In this document: piece after piece, positions 25,800 through 33,902 of the stretch
Numbering within the stretch: position 1 is the first letter of the stretch
Layout of the letters: each line of letters begins with the position of its first letter
Assembly (NCBI RefSeq): GCF_023015985.1
Contig: NZ_JALKAO010000006.1
Coordinates: 124,001 to 188,000 of the forward strand
DNA: 64,000 nucleotides
Origin: Marivita sp. S6314
GTDB taxonomy: Bacteria; Pseudomonadota; Alphaproteobacteria; Rhodobacterales; Rhodobacteraceae
Reading direction: 5' to 3'
Notes under the pieces: model-generated
The model's input: the letters and a program-made list of their open reading frames with translations, nothing else
What the model was told of the DNA's origin: nothing
Database searches by the model: none
Position numbers and translations under genes: made by a program

Positions 25800-26356
25800 C
25801 GCCAACCCGCGAAAACATCGTTGCCTTCATCGCCGACATCTTTGAACGGCGCGGGGCCGAAAGCTATTTGGGCGAACCCGTGACAATGGCCCAGCACATG
25901 CTGCAAGGCGCGAAACTGGCCGAAGACGCGGGCGCGCCCGACGAACTGATCGCGGCGGCCTTGCTCCACGACATCGGCCATTACACCTCGGAATTCGGCC
26001 CCTATTCGCCGGACGATACCGAGGACAATCACCATGATGAAGCCGGGGCAGACGTGCTGAAGCATTTCTTCCCGCCCGTGATCGTGGATTGTGTGCGCCT
26101 GCATGTTGCCGCGAAACGGTATCTTTGCGCCACCGACCCCGGCTACTTTGACAAGCTGTCCGAAGCTTCAGTGCACACGCTTGAGCTTCAAGGCGGCCCG
26201 ATGAATTATCAGGAAGTCGCCGCATTCGAGGCAGTGCCGCATTTTCGCGAAGCGGTCCGCGTGCGCCTTTGGGACGAAGGCGGCAAAGACCCCGACATGA
26301 CAACCCCACCCTTCAGTCACTATATTCCGCTGCTGGAACGTGTGGCCCATGCTTGA
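25796..26356 (+). CDS. tmpB: TmpB/PhnZ-like HD-domain mixed-valent diiron oxygenase
   Basis: This 186-residue HD-domain protein cleaves the C-P bond of an alpha-hydroxyphosphonate with O2, giving Pi and a carboxylate. Residues match PhnZ closely: Y24, E27, H34, H58, D59, H80, H103, K107 and D160 correspond to PhnZ Y24, E27, H34, H58, D59, H80, H104, K108 and D161. Paired with TmpA it should turn hydroxylated trimethyl-AEP into glycine betaine and Pi. With 2-amino-1-hydroxyethylphosphonate the product would be glycine. ATG 25796 overlaps the tmpA TGA by four bases. Assignment as TmpB rather than PhnZ rests on the TmpA partner; sequence does not settle preference for the methylated amine. Confidence 0.82.
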   Translation: MTPTRENIVAFIADIFERRGAESYLGEPVTMAQHMLQGAKLAEDAGAPDELIAAALLHDIGHYTSEFGPYSPDDTEDNHHDEAGADVLKHFFPPVIVDCVRLHVAAKRYLCATDPGYFDKLSEASVHTLELQGGPMNYQEVAAFEAVPHFREAVRVRLWDEGGKDPDMTTPPFSHYIPLLERVAHA

Positions 26357-27698
26357 GCGCCACACAGAAGGCGAAGCCAACACCAGCGCCGCGCGGGCGG
26401 AATGGTCAGCCCGCGAAACGCACAACGAAACGCGTGATCTTCTTGCCCGGGACGCAAACGCGTTTCTGCACCAGTCGCTGTCCTCTCCCTGCCTGAGCAC
26501 CATCGCCAAGGCCGAAGGCATCTGGATCGAAGACACATCAGGCCGTCGGTTCATGGATTTCCACGGCAACTCCGTCCACCACATCGGCTACGGCCATCCA
26601 CGCCTTGTTCAGGCGGTCAAGGACCAGATCGACGCGCTGCCCTTCTCGCCCCGCCGGTTCACCAATGACGTCTCTGTCACGCTGGCCGAACGGCTTGGCG
26701 CGCTGGCCCCCGGCGACCTGAGCAAGGTGCTTTTCACAACCGGCGGCTCCGACGCGGTCGAAGTCGCCCTGCGTCTTGCCCGTGCCGCAACCGGCAGATT
26801 CAAAACCATCAGCTTCTGGGATGCCTTCCACGGCGCCGGCTTTGGTGCGTCCAGTGTGGGTGGCGAAGCCACATTCCGCAGCCACATCGCCGGGCCACTT
26901 TTGCCCGGGGCAGAGCATGTCGCGCCCTTTCACTGCTACCATTGCGCCTACGGGCATCCGGGGCCCGACAGTTGCGGTCTGGCCTGCGCCAAGATGGTCG
27001 AGTTTGCCTTGCAACGCGAAGGCGATGTGGCTGCGGTGATTGCGGAACCAATGCGGGCCGTCCCGGTCGTGCCCCCGCCCGGCTACTGGCAGGCCGTGCA
27101 AGCGGCCTGTCACAAACATGGCGCGCTGCTGATCATGGATGAAATCCCGACGGGCCTTGGCAAGACGGGCAAGATGTTCGCCTATGATCATGATGCCATT
27201 CAGCCCGACATCGTGGTGTTGGGCAAAGCCCTTGGCGGCGGCATGCTGCCCCTTGCGGCGGTCATTGCGCGGCACGATCTGGATGTCGTCGGTGACTACG
27301 CCATCGGGCATTACACGCACGAAAAAAACCCGATCACAGCCCGAGCGGCGCTGACCACGCTGGATATCATCGAAGAGGAAGGGTTGGTCGACCGGGCCGC
27401 ACATCTTGGCGCACATGCACAAGACCGTCTGCAAAGCGACCTGCACACCCACCCCCATGTCGGAGACATCCGCGGGCGTGGCCTGATGTTCGGGATCGAG
27501 ATCGTGACCGACCGGGACAGCCGCACCCCCGATCCCGACCGCGCTGAGCGTATCTATTATTCCTGCCTTGAACAGGGGCTTAGCTTCAAGATCAGCGCAA
27601 GCAATGTGCTGACGCTGTCGCCGCCGATGACGATCGACAAGACAGATCTCAACACCGCCCTCTCTATCGTCATTGACGCCATCAAGGCCCATTCGTGA
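26349..27698 (+). CDS. pbfA: PbfA-like (R)-1-hydroxy-2-aminoethylphosphonate ammonia-lyase
   Basis: This 449-residue fold-type I PLP protein of the class III aminotransferase family has D264 (IMDEIPTGLGKTG) and the Schiff-base lysine K293 (VLGKALGGGML). Such proteins in AEP clusters, formerly called aminotransferases, include PbfA. PbfA eliminates ammonia from (R)-1-hydroxy-2-aminoethylphosphonate to give phosphonoacetaldehyde, the substrate of PhnY. A CYHCAYGHPGPDSCGLAC segment (residues 196-213) has four cysteines, as seen in related lyases such as ethanolamine-phosphate phospho-lyase. The ATG at 26349 overlaps tmpB by eight bases. A true transaminase is the alternative, but PhnW already fills that role here. 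Confidence 0.78.
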   Translation: MLERHTEGEANTSAARAEWSARETHNETRDLLARDANAFLHQSLSSPCLSTIAKAEGIWIEDTSGRRFMDFHGNSVHHIGYGHPRLVQAVKDQIDALPFSPRRFTNDVSVTLAERLGALAPGDLSKVLFTTGGSDAVEVALRLARAATGRFKTISFWDAFHGAGFGASSVGGEATFRSHIAGPLLPGAEHVAPFHCYHCAYGHPGPDSCGLACAKMVEFALQREGDVAAVIAEPMRAVPVVPPPGYWQAVQAACHKHGALLIMDEIPTGLGKTGKMFAYDHDAIQPDIVVLGKALGGGMLPLAAVIARHDLDVVGDYAIGHYTHEKNPITARAALTTLDIIEEEGLVDRAAHLGAHAQDRLQSDLHTHPHVGDIRGRGLMFGIEIVTDRDSRTPDPDRAERIYYSCLEQGLSFKISASNVLTLSPPMTIDKTDLNTALSIVIDAIKAHS

Positions 27699-28522
27699 GC
27701 CCTGCCGTTCTCGGCATTGTTCTGTTGGCCGCGCTGTTACACGCGCTTTGGAACGCGCTGGTCAAAGCCTCTGGTGACAGGACAGTCACGCTTGGTCTCA
27801 TCGCGCTAGGCCATTGCCTGCCCGCGATCCTGTTGCTGCCCTTCGTGCCAATCCCGAACGGTGTCGCCTTTTGGTACATCGCCGCGTCAACGGTCATCCA
27901 TTGGGCCTATTACTATTTCCTGAATATCTCTTACCGGTTCGGCGACCTGTCGCTTGTCTATCCGATTGCGCGCGGTGCCGCGCCCGTGATGGTGGCGTTG
28001 GGTGCCATGATCTGGGCCGACGAGACACTGGGCTGGATCGCCTGGTCTGGCATCCTTGCCATCTCGGCAGGTATCATGGTGTTGGCCACGGTGCGGAATG
28101 CAGACAAACGCGGCATCGGGGCAGCACTCCTGACATCGGCAATCATTGCCGCCTATTCGATCGTCGATGGGATCGGCATTCGCGCGTCTGGCACACCGGT
28201 GGGATATGTTGTCTGGCTCTTTGCCGCCGAAATCTGCGTCGCGGTCTTTGTTATGGCGTCGCGGGTTGAACGTTACCGCGCGATGGCCCTAAAAACCCAG
28301 ATGCTTGGTTTGACGGGTGGTGTAATTTCAGGTTTGGCGTATGGTCTTGCACTCTTTGCCAAGACACTTGCCCCGATTGGCATTGTTTCGGCGGTCCGCG
28401 AAACGTCGGTGATCTTTGCCGCGCTGATCGGCGTCATCTACATGGGCGAAGGCCCCGCACACCGCCGTCTTCTGGCCGCTGCTATTGTCGCAACGGGCGT
28501 GATGATCCTCGCGCTCTACTGA
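27695..28522 (+). CDS. DMT/EamA-family membrane transporter
   Basis: This 275-residue protein has ten predicted hydrophobic helices forming two EamA repeats, with the characteristic N-terminal LLAALLHALWNALVKAS and a conserved glutamate in MIWADETLGWIAW. The start is a GTG at 27695 overlapping the pbfA stop by four bases, so it belongs to the phosphonate operon. Members export or import small metabolites. Here it may carry an AEP derivative inward or a pathway by-product outward; direction cannot be read from the sequence. Confidence 0.85.
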   Translation: MSPAVLGIVLLAALLHALWNALVKASGDRTVTLGLIALGHCLPAILLLPFVPIPNGVAFWYIAASTVIHWAYYYFLNISYRFGDLSLVYPIARGAAPVMVALGAMIWADETLGWIAWSGILAISAGIMVLATVRNADKRGIGAALLTSAIIAAYSIVDGIGIRASGTPVGYVVWLFAAEICVAVFVMASRVERYRAMALKTQMLGLTGGVISGLAYGLALFAKTLAPIGIVSAVRETSVIFAALIGVIYMGEGPAHRRLLAAAIVATGVMILALY

Positions 28523-28538
28523 AAACCGATCCGTTTAT

Positions 28539-30209
28539 ATGCAAATTCTCATCTTCCTCCTTCATCTAGCCGGTGCTGTCCTGCTTCTCCTGTTTGCCGT
28601 CCGCATGGTCCGCACAGGCATTGAGCGGGCCTTGGGGCCACGCCTGCACCGCACGGTCAGTCGGCCAAGATCACCGCTGACGATGATGGCCTCTGGGCTG
28701 GTGATGGCGATGATCCTGCAAAGCTCTGCGGCGGTCACGTTGTTGGTGGCGGGTTTTGCCGGAACAGGTGGTGTGGGCTTTGTGCCGGGATTGGCCATGG
28801 TTCTGGGTGGCGACCTGGGGTCAGCCTTGCTGATCATGCTGTTGTCCCTGCGTGTCGAAACGCTTGTGCCACTTTTGTTGACTCTGGGCGGATTGCTGTT
28901 TCTGAAATCCCAGACCCGCAGTTGGAAACAGGCCGGACGCATCATTCTGGGGATCGCATTGATCCTGATCGCGCTCAGATACCTGCGCGAAGCGGTTGAA
29001 CCAATTCGGGACAGTGCGGTCCTGCCTGCGCTTGCCGCCTATTTCGAACGCGACTTTGTGACCGCGTTTATCACCGGTGCGGCCTTGGCCTTTGTCATGC
29101 ACAGCTCGGTCGCCACGATCCTGATGACAGTGGCTGTGGTGGGCATGGGCGCGCTGCCGCTTGCCGCTGGGGTGTCCATTGTGTTGGGCGCAAATCTTGG
29201 CTCTGCGGTGATCCCTGTCTGGCTGACGCGCAATACCGATCCGGCGACCCGGCGCATTCCCTTGGCCAACCTGATGCTGCGCGGCTGTGCGGCCATCGCA
29301 GCGGCCATTGCAATCGACGCGTTCGGCGTGCCACCGCAGTTTGACTCGCTTGGCAACGGTGCCACGCTTGTTGTCGTCCATATCGCGTTCAATACACTGG
29401 TGCTTGGTTTGATATTCTGCGCCTTGCCGGTCGAGGCGCTGCTGTTGAAGCTGCTTCCCGATCTGACGACGGCGCGCGACATCAAACCGCTTCATAAGTC
29501 GCATCTTGATCCCGGCACCACCGATGTCCCCGTTCGCGCGCTGGCCTGCCTGCGCCGCGAAGTGATCCGCATGGCCGATGTGCTGTCCGAGATGTTTGCC
29601 CCGACGATGGAACTCTACCAATCCTTCGACGACACACGCGCGCAGGCGATCACCCAAGAAGACAAGGTCCTCAACACCGCGCTTAATGAAATCCGCGTCT
29701 TTGCGGCCGACCTTCCACATCACGCGATGCAAAAGGAAGAAAAACGCGAACTGCGCGCGCTTGTCGATTACGCGATTGCACTGGAAGCGTGTGGCGATTT
29801 GCTGGTCAAACGCCTGCTGCCTCTTGCACGGGAAAAATCGGAAAACGGGCTTCAGTTTTCCAGCGACGGGTTTCTGGAGCTTTCAGACATGCACGCCCGC
29901 GTCAGTCAGAACCTTGCAACCGCGTCCAGCGTTCTTGTCAGCAATGACCTGTCCGGTGCCCGGCTGTTGCTGGAACAGAAGACCGACATTGCCCGATTGG
30001 AACGCAAGACACGCAAGTCGCATCTGAAACGCCTCAACGCCGGGAACGAGGACAGCTTTGAGTCCAGTGATGTGCATATCGAAACAGCCTACACGCTGAA
30101 AGAAATACACTCGTGGATTGTGACCGTGGCCCACCCGATTCTGCGCCGCGAGGGCCAGCTTCTGGACAGCCGTCTTGCCGAAACTGCGACCGATCCAAAG
30201 TCAGGTTGA
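28539..30209 (+). CDS. Na+/phosphate cotransporter family protein with PhoU-like C-terminal domain
   Basis: The 556-residue protein has an N-terminal membrane part with two PNaS repeats marked by MILQSSAAVTLL (about residue 60) and VMHSSVATILM (about residue 187). A helical PhoU-like domain starts near residue 330 and includes a long charged coiled-coil. NptA/YjbB-type proteins move phosphate, and E. coli YjbB has been described as an exporter. It is 16 bases after the DMT gene at the end of the phosphonate operon, so I infer it handles excess Pi released by PhnA and TmpB. Its stop overlaps the end of the convergent rpiR-type gene by nine bases. Confidence 0.82.
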   Translation: MQILIFLLHLAGAVLLLLFAVRMVRTGIERALGPRLHRTVSRPRSPLTMMASGLVMAMILQSSAAVTLLVAGFAGTGGVGFVPGLAMVLGGDLGSALLIMLLSLRVETLVPLLLTLGGLLFLKSQTRSWKQAGRIILGIALILIALRYLREAVEPIRDSAVLPALAAYFERDFVTAFITGAALAFVMHSSVATILMTVAVVGMGALPLAAGVSIVLGANLGSAVIPVWLTRNTDPATRRIPLANLMLRGCAAIAAAIAIDAFGVPPQFDSLGNGATLVVVHIAFNTLVLGLIFCALPVEALLLKLLPDLTTARDIKPLHKSHLDPGTTDVPVRALACLRREVIRMADVLSEMFAPTMELYQSFDDTRAQAITQEDKVLNTALNEIRVFAADLPHHAMQKEEKRELRALVDYAIALEACGDLLVKRLLPLAREKSENGLQFSSDGFLELSDMHARVSQNLATASSVLVSNDLSGARLLLEQKTDIARLERKTRKSHLKRLNAGNEDSFESSDVHIETAYTLKEIHSWIVTVAHPILRREGQLLDSRLAETATDPKSG

Positions 30210-31082
30210 TTTGCGAAAGATCCGCGTGGATTGGAACATGTCTTCCAAGGCTTCCATCCGGTCCTGCGCGCTGTCCGCAACGCGGGTCTGCACTTCGGCG
30301 ATCAAAGCCTCGATCACCAGATTGATCGCAAGGGTCGAATCCCAGCTTGATGGCACCTCGATCAGCGCGTTCACCACGTGATCCGCAAGGTGCGATATCG
30401 GTGATCCCCATTGGTCGGTGAACAGAACAAGTTCAGCCCCTCGCTCTTTGGCCAATTCGGACAGTCGTTTCAGATCCCGTTCATACCGTCGGATGTCGAA
30501 AACGATCAGGACCGACTGTTGGTCCATGTCCAGAATATACTGCGGCCACACATTCGGTGAAGCCCCAAGCAGGGTCACACCGGGCCGGATGATCTGAAGA
30601 TGGTTGTACAGGTAATCCGCGTTGGACCGCGTGATCCGTCCACCCGTCAGATAGACCCGCCGTTCGGTATCCGCCAGAACACCGGCCAACGCATCAAGCC
30701 GGCCCGGTTCAAGCCGGTCGATGGTCCGGCTCAGGTTGTCAAAGACGGCTTCGGCAAAGGCTTTGAAGGCCGCTGATCCGGGTTTGGTGTCATCCCACCC
30801 GTCACGTTTGCGGATGGGCGTCTTGAACTGGGCCGATGCTTCCTCTCGCATGGCGGCCTGCAGTTCAGGGAATCCGTCGAATCCAAGCTTGCGTGCCAGG
30901 CGGATGACGGTTGGCGTAGACACCCCTGCGGCCTCTGCAATCTTGGTGATCGATTGCAGCCCCCCAACCGGGTAATCGCGCATCAAAACGCCGGTCAATT
31001 GTCGCTCTGCCGGGGTCAGCGCGGCGGCCTGATCCTGAAGACGGTCTTTGACGGAAAGGGGCTTTGGCATCGGTCTGCCCAT
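30201..31082 (-). CDS. RpiR/MurR-family regulator
   Basis: This 293-residue regulator has an N-terminal HTH_6 domain (LTPAERQLTGVLMRDYP ... VSTPTVIRLARKLGF) and a C-terminal SIS domain (about residues 125-265) of the type that binds a phosphosugar or other small ligand. It is divergent from the HutG-like/TRAP operon with a 68-base gap that contains a TGTAG-N6-CTACA dyad, the usual form for RpiR operators. ATG 31082 has no strong ribosome site; ATG 31070 is an alternative. It most likely regulates the amidohydrolase, TRAP and ligase operon and itself. Confidence 0.87.
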   Translation of the reverse strand: MGRPMPKPLSVKDRLQDQAAALTPAERQLTGVLMRDYPVGGLQSITKIAEAAGVSTPTVIRLARKLGFDGFPELQAAMREEASAQFKTPIRKRDGWDDTKPGSAAFKAFAEAVFDNLSRTIDRLEPGRLDALAGVLADTERRVYLTGGRITRSNADYLYNHLQIIRPGVTLLGASPNVWPQYILDMDQQSVLIVFDIRRYERDLKRLSELAKERGAELVLFTDQWGSPISHLADHVVNALIEVPSSWDSTLAINLVIEALIAEVQTRVADSAQDRMEALEDMFQSTRIFRKST

Positions 31083-31085
31083 GTT

Positions 31086-31101
31086 TGTAGCAATTTCTAC
31101 A
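31086..31101. promoter_or_regulatory. Candidate RpiR operator
   Basis: TGTAGCAATTTCTACA is a dyad with perfect 5-base arms and a 6-base centre. It starts four bases from the rpiR start and lies 50 bases before the divergent HutG-like gene. The TGTAG/CTACA form resembles HexR- and RpiR-type sites. Confidence 0.55.
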
Positions 31102-31150
31102 GATTGCCAAATTGCAGTAAATATTTCAACCAAAATAGCTTGACAGGTCT

Positions 31151-31945
31151 TTGACCACCTCGCCTAATGCCAGCGTGAGCACCGCTGATCTTCATACGAT
31201 TCTGAGCATCGACGAAGGCCCCGCCGCCGAGGTTATCAATCCCGACGGCGCGGCACCTGTGTGCCTTGTGTGCGAACATGCCAGCGCGTTTATCCCGGCC
31301 TCCTTGAAGGATCTGGGCGTGTCTCCGGACCAGCGCTTCAGCCATGCCGCGTGGGATATTGGCGGCCGGGATCTGGCGATGGCATTGTCACACGCGCTGG
31401 ATGCCCCTTTGGTCGCCTCCCGCGTGTCGCGATTGGTCTATGACTGCAATCGCCCGCCCAGCGCGCCAGACGCCATTCCGGCGAAATCCGAAGTGATCAA
31501 CGTGCCGGGCAACGCACATCTTGGCGAAGCGGACCGGGTTGCGCGCATTGCCGAAGTCTACCACCCGTTCCGGCAGACGCTGCACACCACGCTTGACGGG
31601 TTCGTATCGCCGCCAACTTTGGTCACGATCCACTCCTTCACGCCGGTCTGGCACGGTCAGAAACGCGATGTGCAGCTTGGCCTGCTGCATGACAGCGATG
31701 ATCGTTTGGCCAAAGCCATGCTGGACGCCGCCCCGAATGGCGTTAACACGCAGCTGAACGCACCCTATTCCGTCACCGACGGGGTCACACATACGCTGCG
31801 CGAACACGCGATCACCCGAGGTTTGCAAAACGTGATGATCGAAGTGCGCAACGATCTGATTTCCGACCCAAACGGCGTCGCCCGCTTTGCCGAGATCCTG
31901 ACCGATATGCTGACACATGCGCTTGCAATGCAGAGGGCCACATGA
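31151..31945 (+). CDS. N-formylglutamate amidohydrolase family protein
   Basis: This 264-residue metallohydrolase of the FGase family has VCEHASAFIPASL near residue 41, TIHSFTPVWHG around residue 160 and VMIEVRND near residue 225, the expected metal and substrate segments. HutG members release glutamate from N-formylglutamate. No histidine-utilisation genes are nearby. Instead it heads an operon with a TRAP transporter, a glutamine-synthetase-like ligase, an aldehyde dehydrogenase and an alcohol dehydrogenase. I therefore infer hydrolysis of a gamma-glutamyl amide. The start is TTG 31151 after AGG; a GTG at 31175 is also in frame. The stop overlaps the TRAP small-subunit start by four bases. 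Confidence 0.78.
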   Translation: MTTSPNASVSTADLHTILSIDEGPAAEVINPDGAAPVCLVCEHASAFIPASLKDLGVSPDQRFSHAAWDIGGRDLAMALSHALDAPLVASRVSRLVYDCNRPPSAPDAIPAKSEVINVPGNAHLGEADRVARIAEVYHPFRQTLHTTLDGFVSPPTLVTIHSFTPVWHGQKRDVQLGLLHDSDDRLAKAMLDAAPNGVNTQLNAPYSVTDGVTHTLREHAITRGLQNVMIEVRNDLISDPNGVARFAEILTDMLTHALAMQRAT

Positions 31946-32523
31946 CTGGGCTTCTGAAACGCTATGTCGCACTGATCGATCCGCTGAACCGCGTGATCGG
32001 ACGCATCGTGATGTACGGCATTTTCGTGATGATGGGCATTCTGCTGTGGTCTTCGATTTCCAAGACCTTCTTTCTGCCGTCACTTTGGACGCTTGAAATG
32101 GCGCAGTTCGCAATGGTGGCTTACTATATCCTTGGTGGGCCGTATGCGATCCAGATGGGGTCAAACGTACGGATGGACCTGATCTACGGCGAGGTTTCGG
32201 ACCGCCGCAAAGCGATGATCGACGCTGTGACCGTGGTGTTCCTGTTGGTCTATCTCGGGTTCCTTTTTTACGGCGGTGTTGCCTCGACCGCCTATTCACT
32301 GGGGTATTTCGGGTCTGAACCCATCGGCTTTTTCGCCGGGCTTATCACCGGGGAGGCCGAAATGGGTTTCCTCGAACGCAGCCCAACCGCGTGGCGTCCC
32401 TATCTTTGGCCCATCAAGACCATCATGGTCCTCGGCATCTTCCTGATGCTGCTGCAAGTCCTCTGCGAACTGGCAAAAGACATCCTGCGCCTGCAGGGGC
32501 ACGACATGGGGGCCAAGGTCTGA
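31942..32523 (+). CDS. TRAP transporter small membrane subunit (DctQ-like)
   Basis: The 193-residue protein has four hydrophobic helices and the LWTLEMAQFAMVAYYILGGPYAIQ core of DctQ subunits. It forms the small part of a sodium-driven TRAP importer with the DctM-like protein that follows, whose start overlaps its stop by one base. It is slightly longer than typical (about 160-180 residues) because of a loop around residues 120-150. The solute is defined by the binding protein downstream, not by this subunit. Confidence 0.92.
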   Translation: MTGLLKRYVALIDPLNRVIGRIVMYGIFVMMGILLWSSISKTFFLPSLWTLEMAQFAMVAYYILGGPYAIQMGSNVRMDLIYGEVSDRRKAMIDAVTVVFLLVYLGFLFYGGVASTAYSLGYFGSEPIGFFAGLITGEAEMGFLERSPTAWRPYLWPIKTIMVLGIFLMLLQVLCELAKDILRLQGHDMGAKV

Positions 32524-33848
32524 TGCCGTACGAGCTGATCGCCATCCTCATGTTCTCGACCATGATGCTGATGCTGCTCACCGGGCAGCGTGTGTTTGGC
32601 GCGATTGGTTTTGTCGCCGTGGTCGCGGCGTTCCTGCTCTGGGGCGACCGGGGTGGGTACGACCTTGGCTTTTCCGCCGCGATGAAGCTGATGAAATGGT
32701 ATCCGCTGCTCACCCTGCCGATGTTCATTTTCATGGGTTACATCCTCAGCGAAAGCCGCATCGCGGACGATTTGTATAAAATGTTCCACGTCTGGATGGG
32801 CGGCCTCTCCGGGGGCCTTGCCGTGGGCACCATCGGCCTCATGGTTCTGATCTCTGCCATGAACGGATTGTCCGTCGCAGGCATGGCCATTGGCGCCACC
32901 ATCGCCCTGCCCGAACTGCTCCGGCGAGGATATGACAAACGGATGGTCACCGGGGTCATACAAGCCGGGTCCTCCCTCGGCATCTTGGTCCCGCCATCGG
33001 TCGTGCTGGTCCTCTACGCCATGATCGCCCGCCAACCCGTTGGCCAACTCTGGCTTGCAGGCGTAATCCCCGGCCTGATGATGGCCGCGATGTTCATTAT
33101 CTACATCACGATCCGCTGCAAACTGAACCCATCCCTCGGCCCGATCCTGCCCAAAGAGGAACGGGACATCCCCAAGGCCGAAAAATACCGTCTCCTCGCA
33201 GCAGGCCTCCTGCCGCTGGCCATCTTTTTCGTGATGATGGTGCCCTTCGTGAACGGCTGGACCTCCCTCGTCGAAAGCTCTGCTATCGGCGCGTTGGCCG
33301 CCATGCTCGCCGCGATCCTCAAAGGCCGCATGACACGCGAGGTGTTCGAGAACTCTGTCCGACAAACGCTGGGCATCTCCTGCATGTTTATGTGGATCAT
33401 CCTCGCCGCCCTCGCGTTCGGCGCAGTCTTCGACGGCCTCGGCGCGGTGAAGGCCATCGAAAGCCTGTTCACCGAACAGCTTGGCCTGAACCCGTGGGTG
33501 ATCCTGATCCTGATGCAACTCAGCTTCATCATCATGGGCACATTCCTCGATGACACAGCCATGCTGGTGATCGTCGCACCGCTATACGTGCCCCTCGTCG
33601 GAGAACTTGGCTTCAACCTGATCTGGTACGGCATCCTCTACACGATCACGACCCAGATCGCCTACATGACCCCGCCCTTCGGCTATAACCTCTTCCTGAT
33701 GCGCGCCATGGCCCCACCCGAGATCGGCCTGCGCGACATCTACACCTCGATCATCCCGTTCGTGCTGGTGATGGTCTGCGCCCTTGCCATCGTCATGATC
33801 TTCCCGGAAATCGCCCTTTGGTTGCCCGGGCTCGTCTACGGAAATTAA
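32523..33848 (+). CDS. TRAP transporter large membrane subunit (DctM-like)
   Basis: This 441-residue protein of about twelve helices has DctM-family segments LPMFIFMGYILSES, GLSVAGMAIGATIALPELLRRGYDK, AGSSLGILVPPSVVLVLYAMI and TFLDDTAMLVIVAPL. It is the sodium-coupled channel of the importer. ATG 32523 was chosen because it overlaps the DctQ stop (TGATG); open frame upstream of it lies within dctQ. Confidence 0.95.
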   Translation: MPYELIAILMFSTMMLMLLTGQRVFGAIGFVAVVAAFLLWGDRGGYDLGFSAAMKLMKWYPLLTLPMFIFMGYILSESRIADDLYKMFHVWMGGLSGGLAVGTIGLMVLISAMNGLSVAGMAIGATIALPELLRRGYDKRMVTGVIQAGSSLGILVPPSVVLVLYAMIARQPVGQLWLAGVIPGLMMAAMFIIYITIRCKLNPSLGPILPKEERDIPKAEKYRLLAAGLLPLAIFFVMMVPFVNGWTSLVESSAIGALAAMLAAILKGRMTREVFENSVRQTLGISCMFMWIILAALAFGAVFDGLGAVKAIESLFTEQLGLNPWVILILMQLSFIIMGTFLDDTAMLVIVAPLYVPLVGELGFNLIWYGILYTITTQIAYMTPPFGYNLFLMRAMAPPEIGLRDIYTSIIPFVLVMVCALAIVMIFPEIALWLPGLVYGN

Positions 33849-33902
33849 CCCAGAAGACCCCGGTCAAACGGGGCATTTCAACCCAACTGAGAGGATTTGA
33901 AA

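Noticed and set aside
26349-27698. Ordinary omega-aminotransferase
   Set aside because: Possible from fold alone, but PhnW already provides the transaminase, and proteins of this type in AEP clusters are PbfA lyases.
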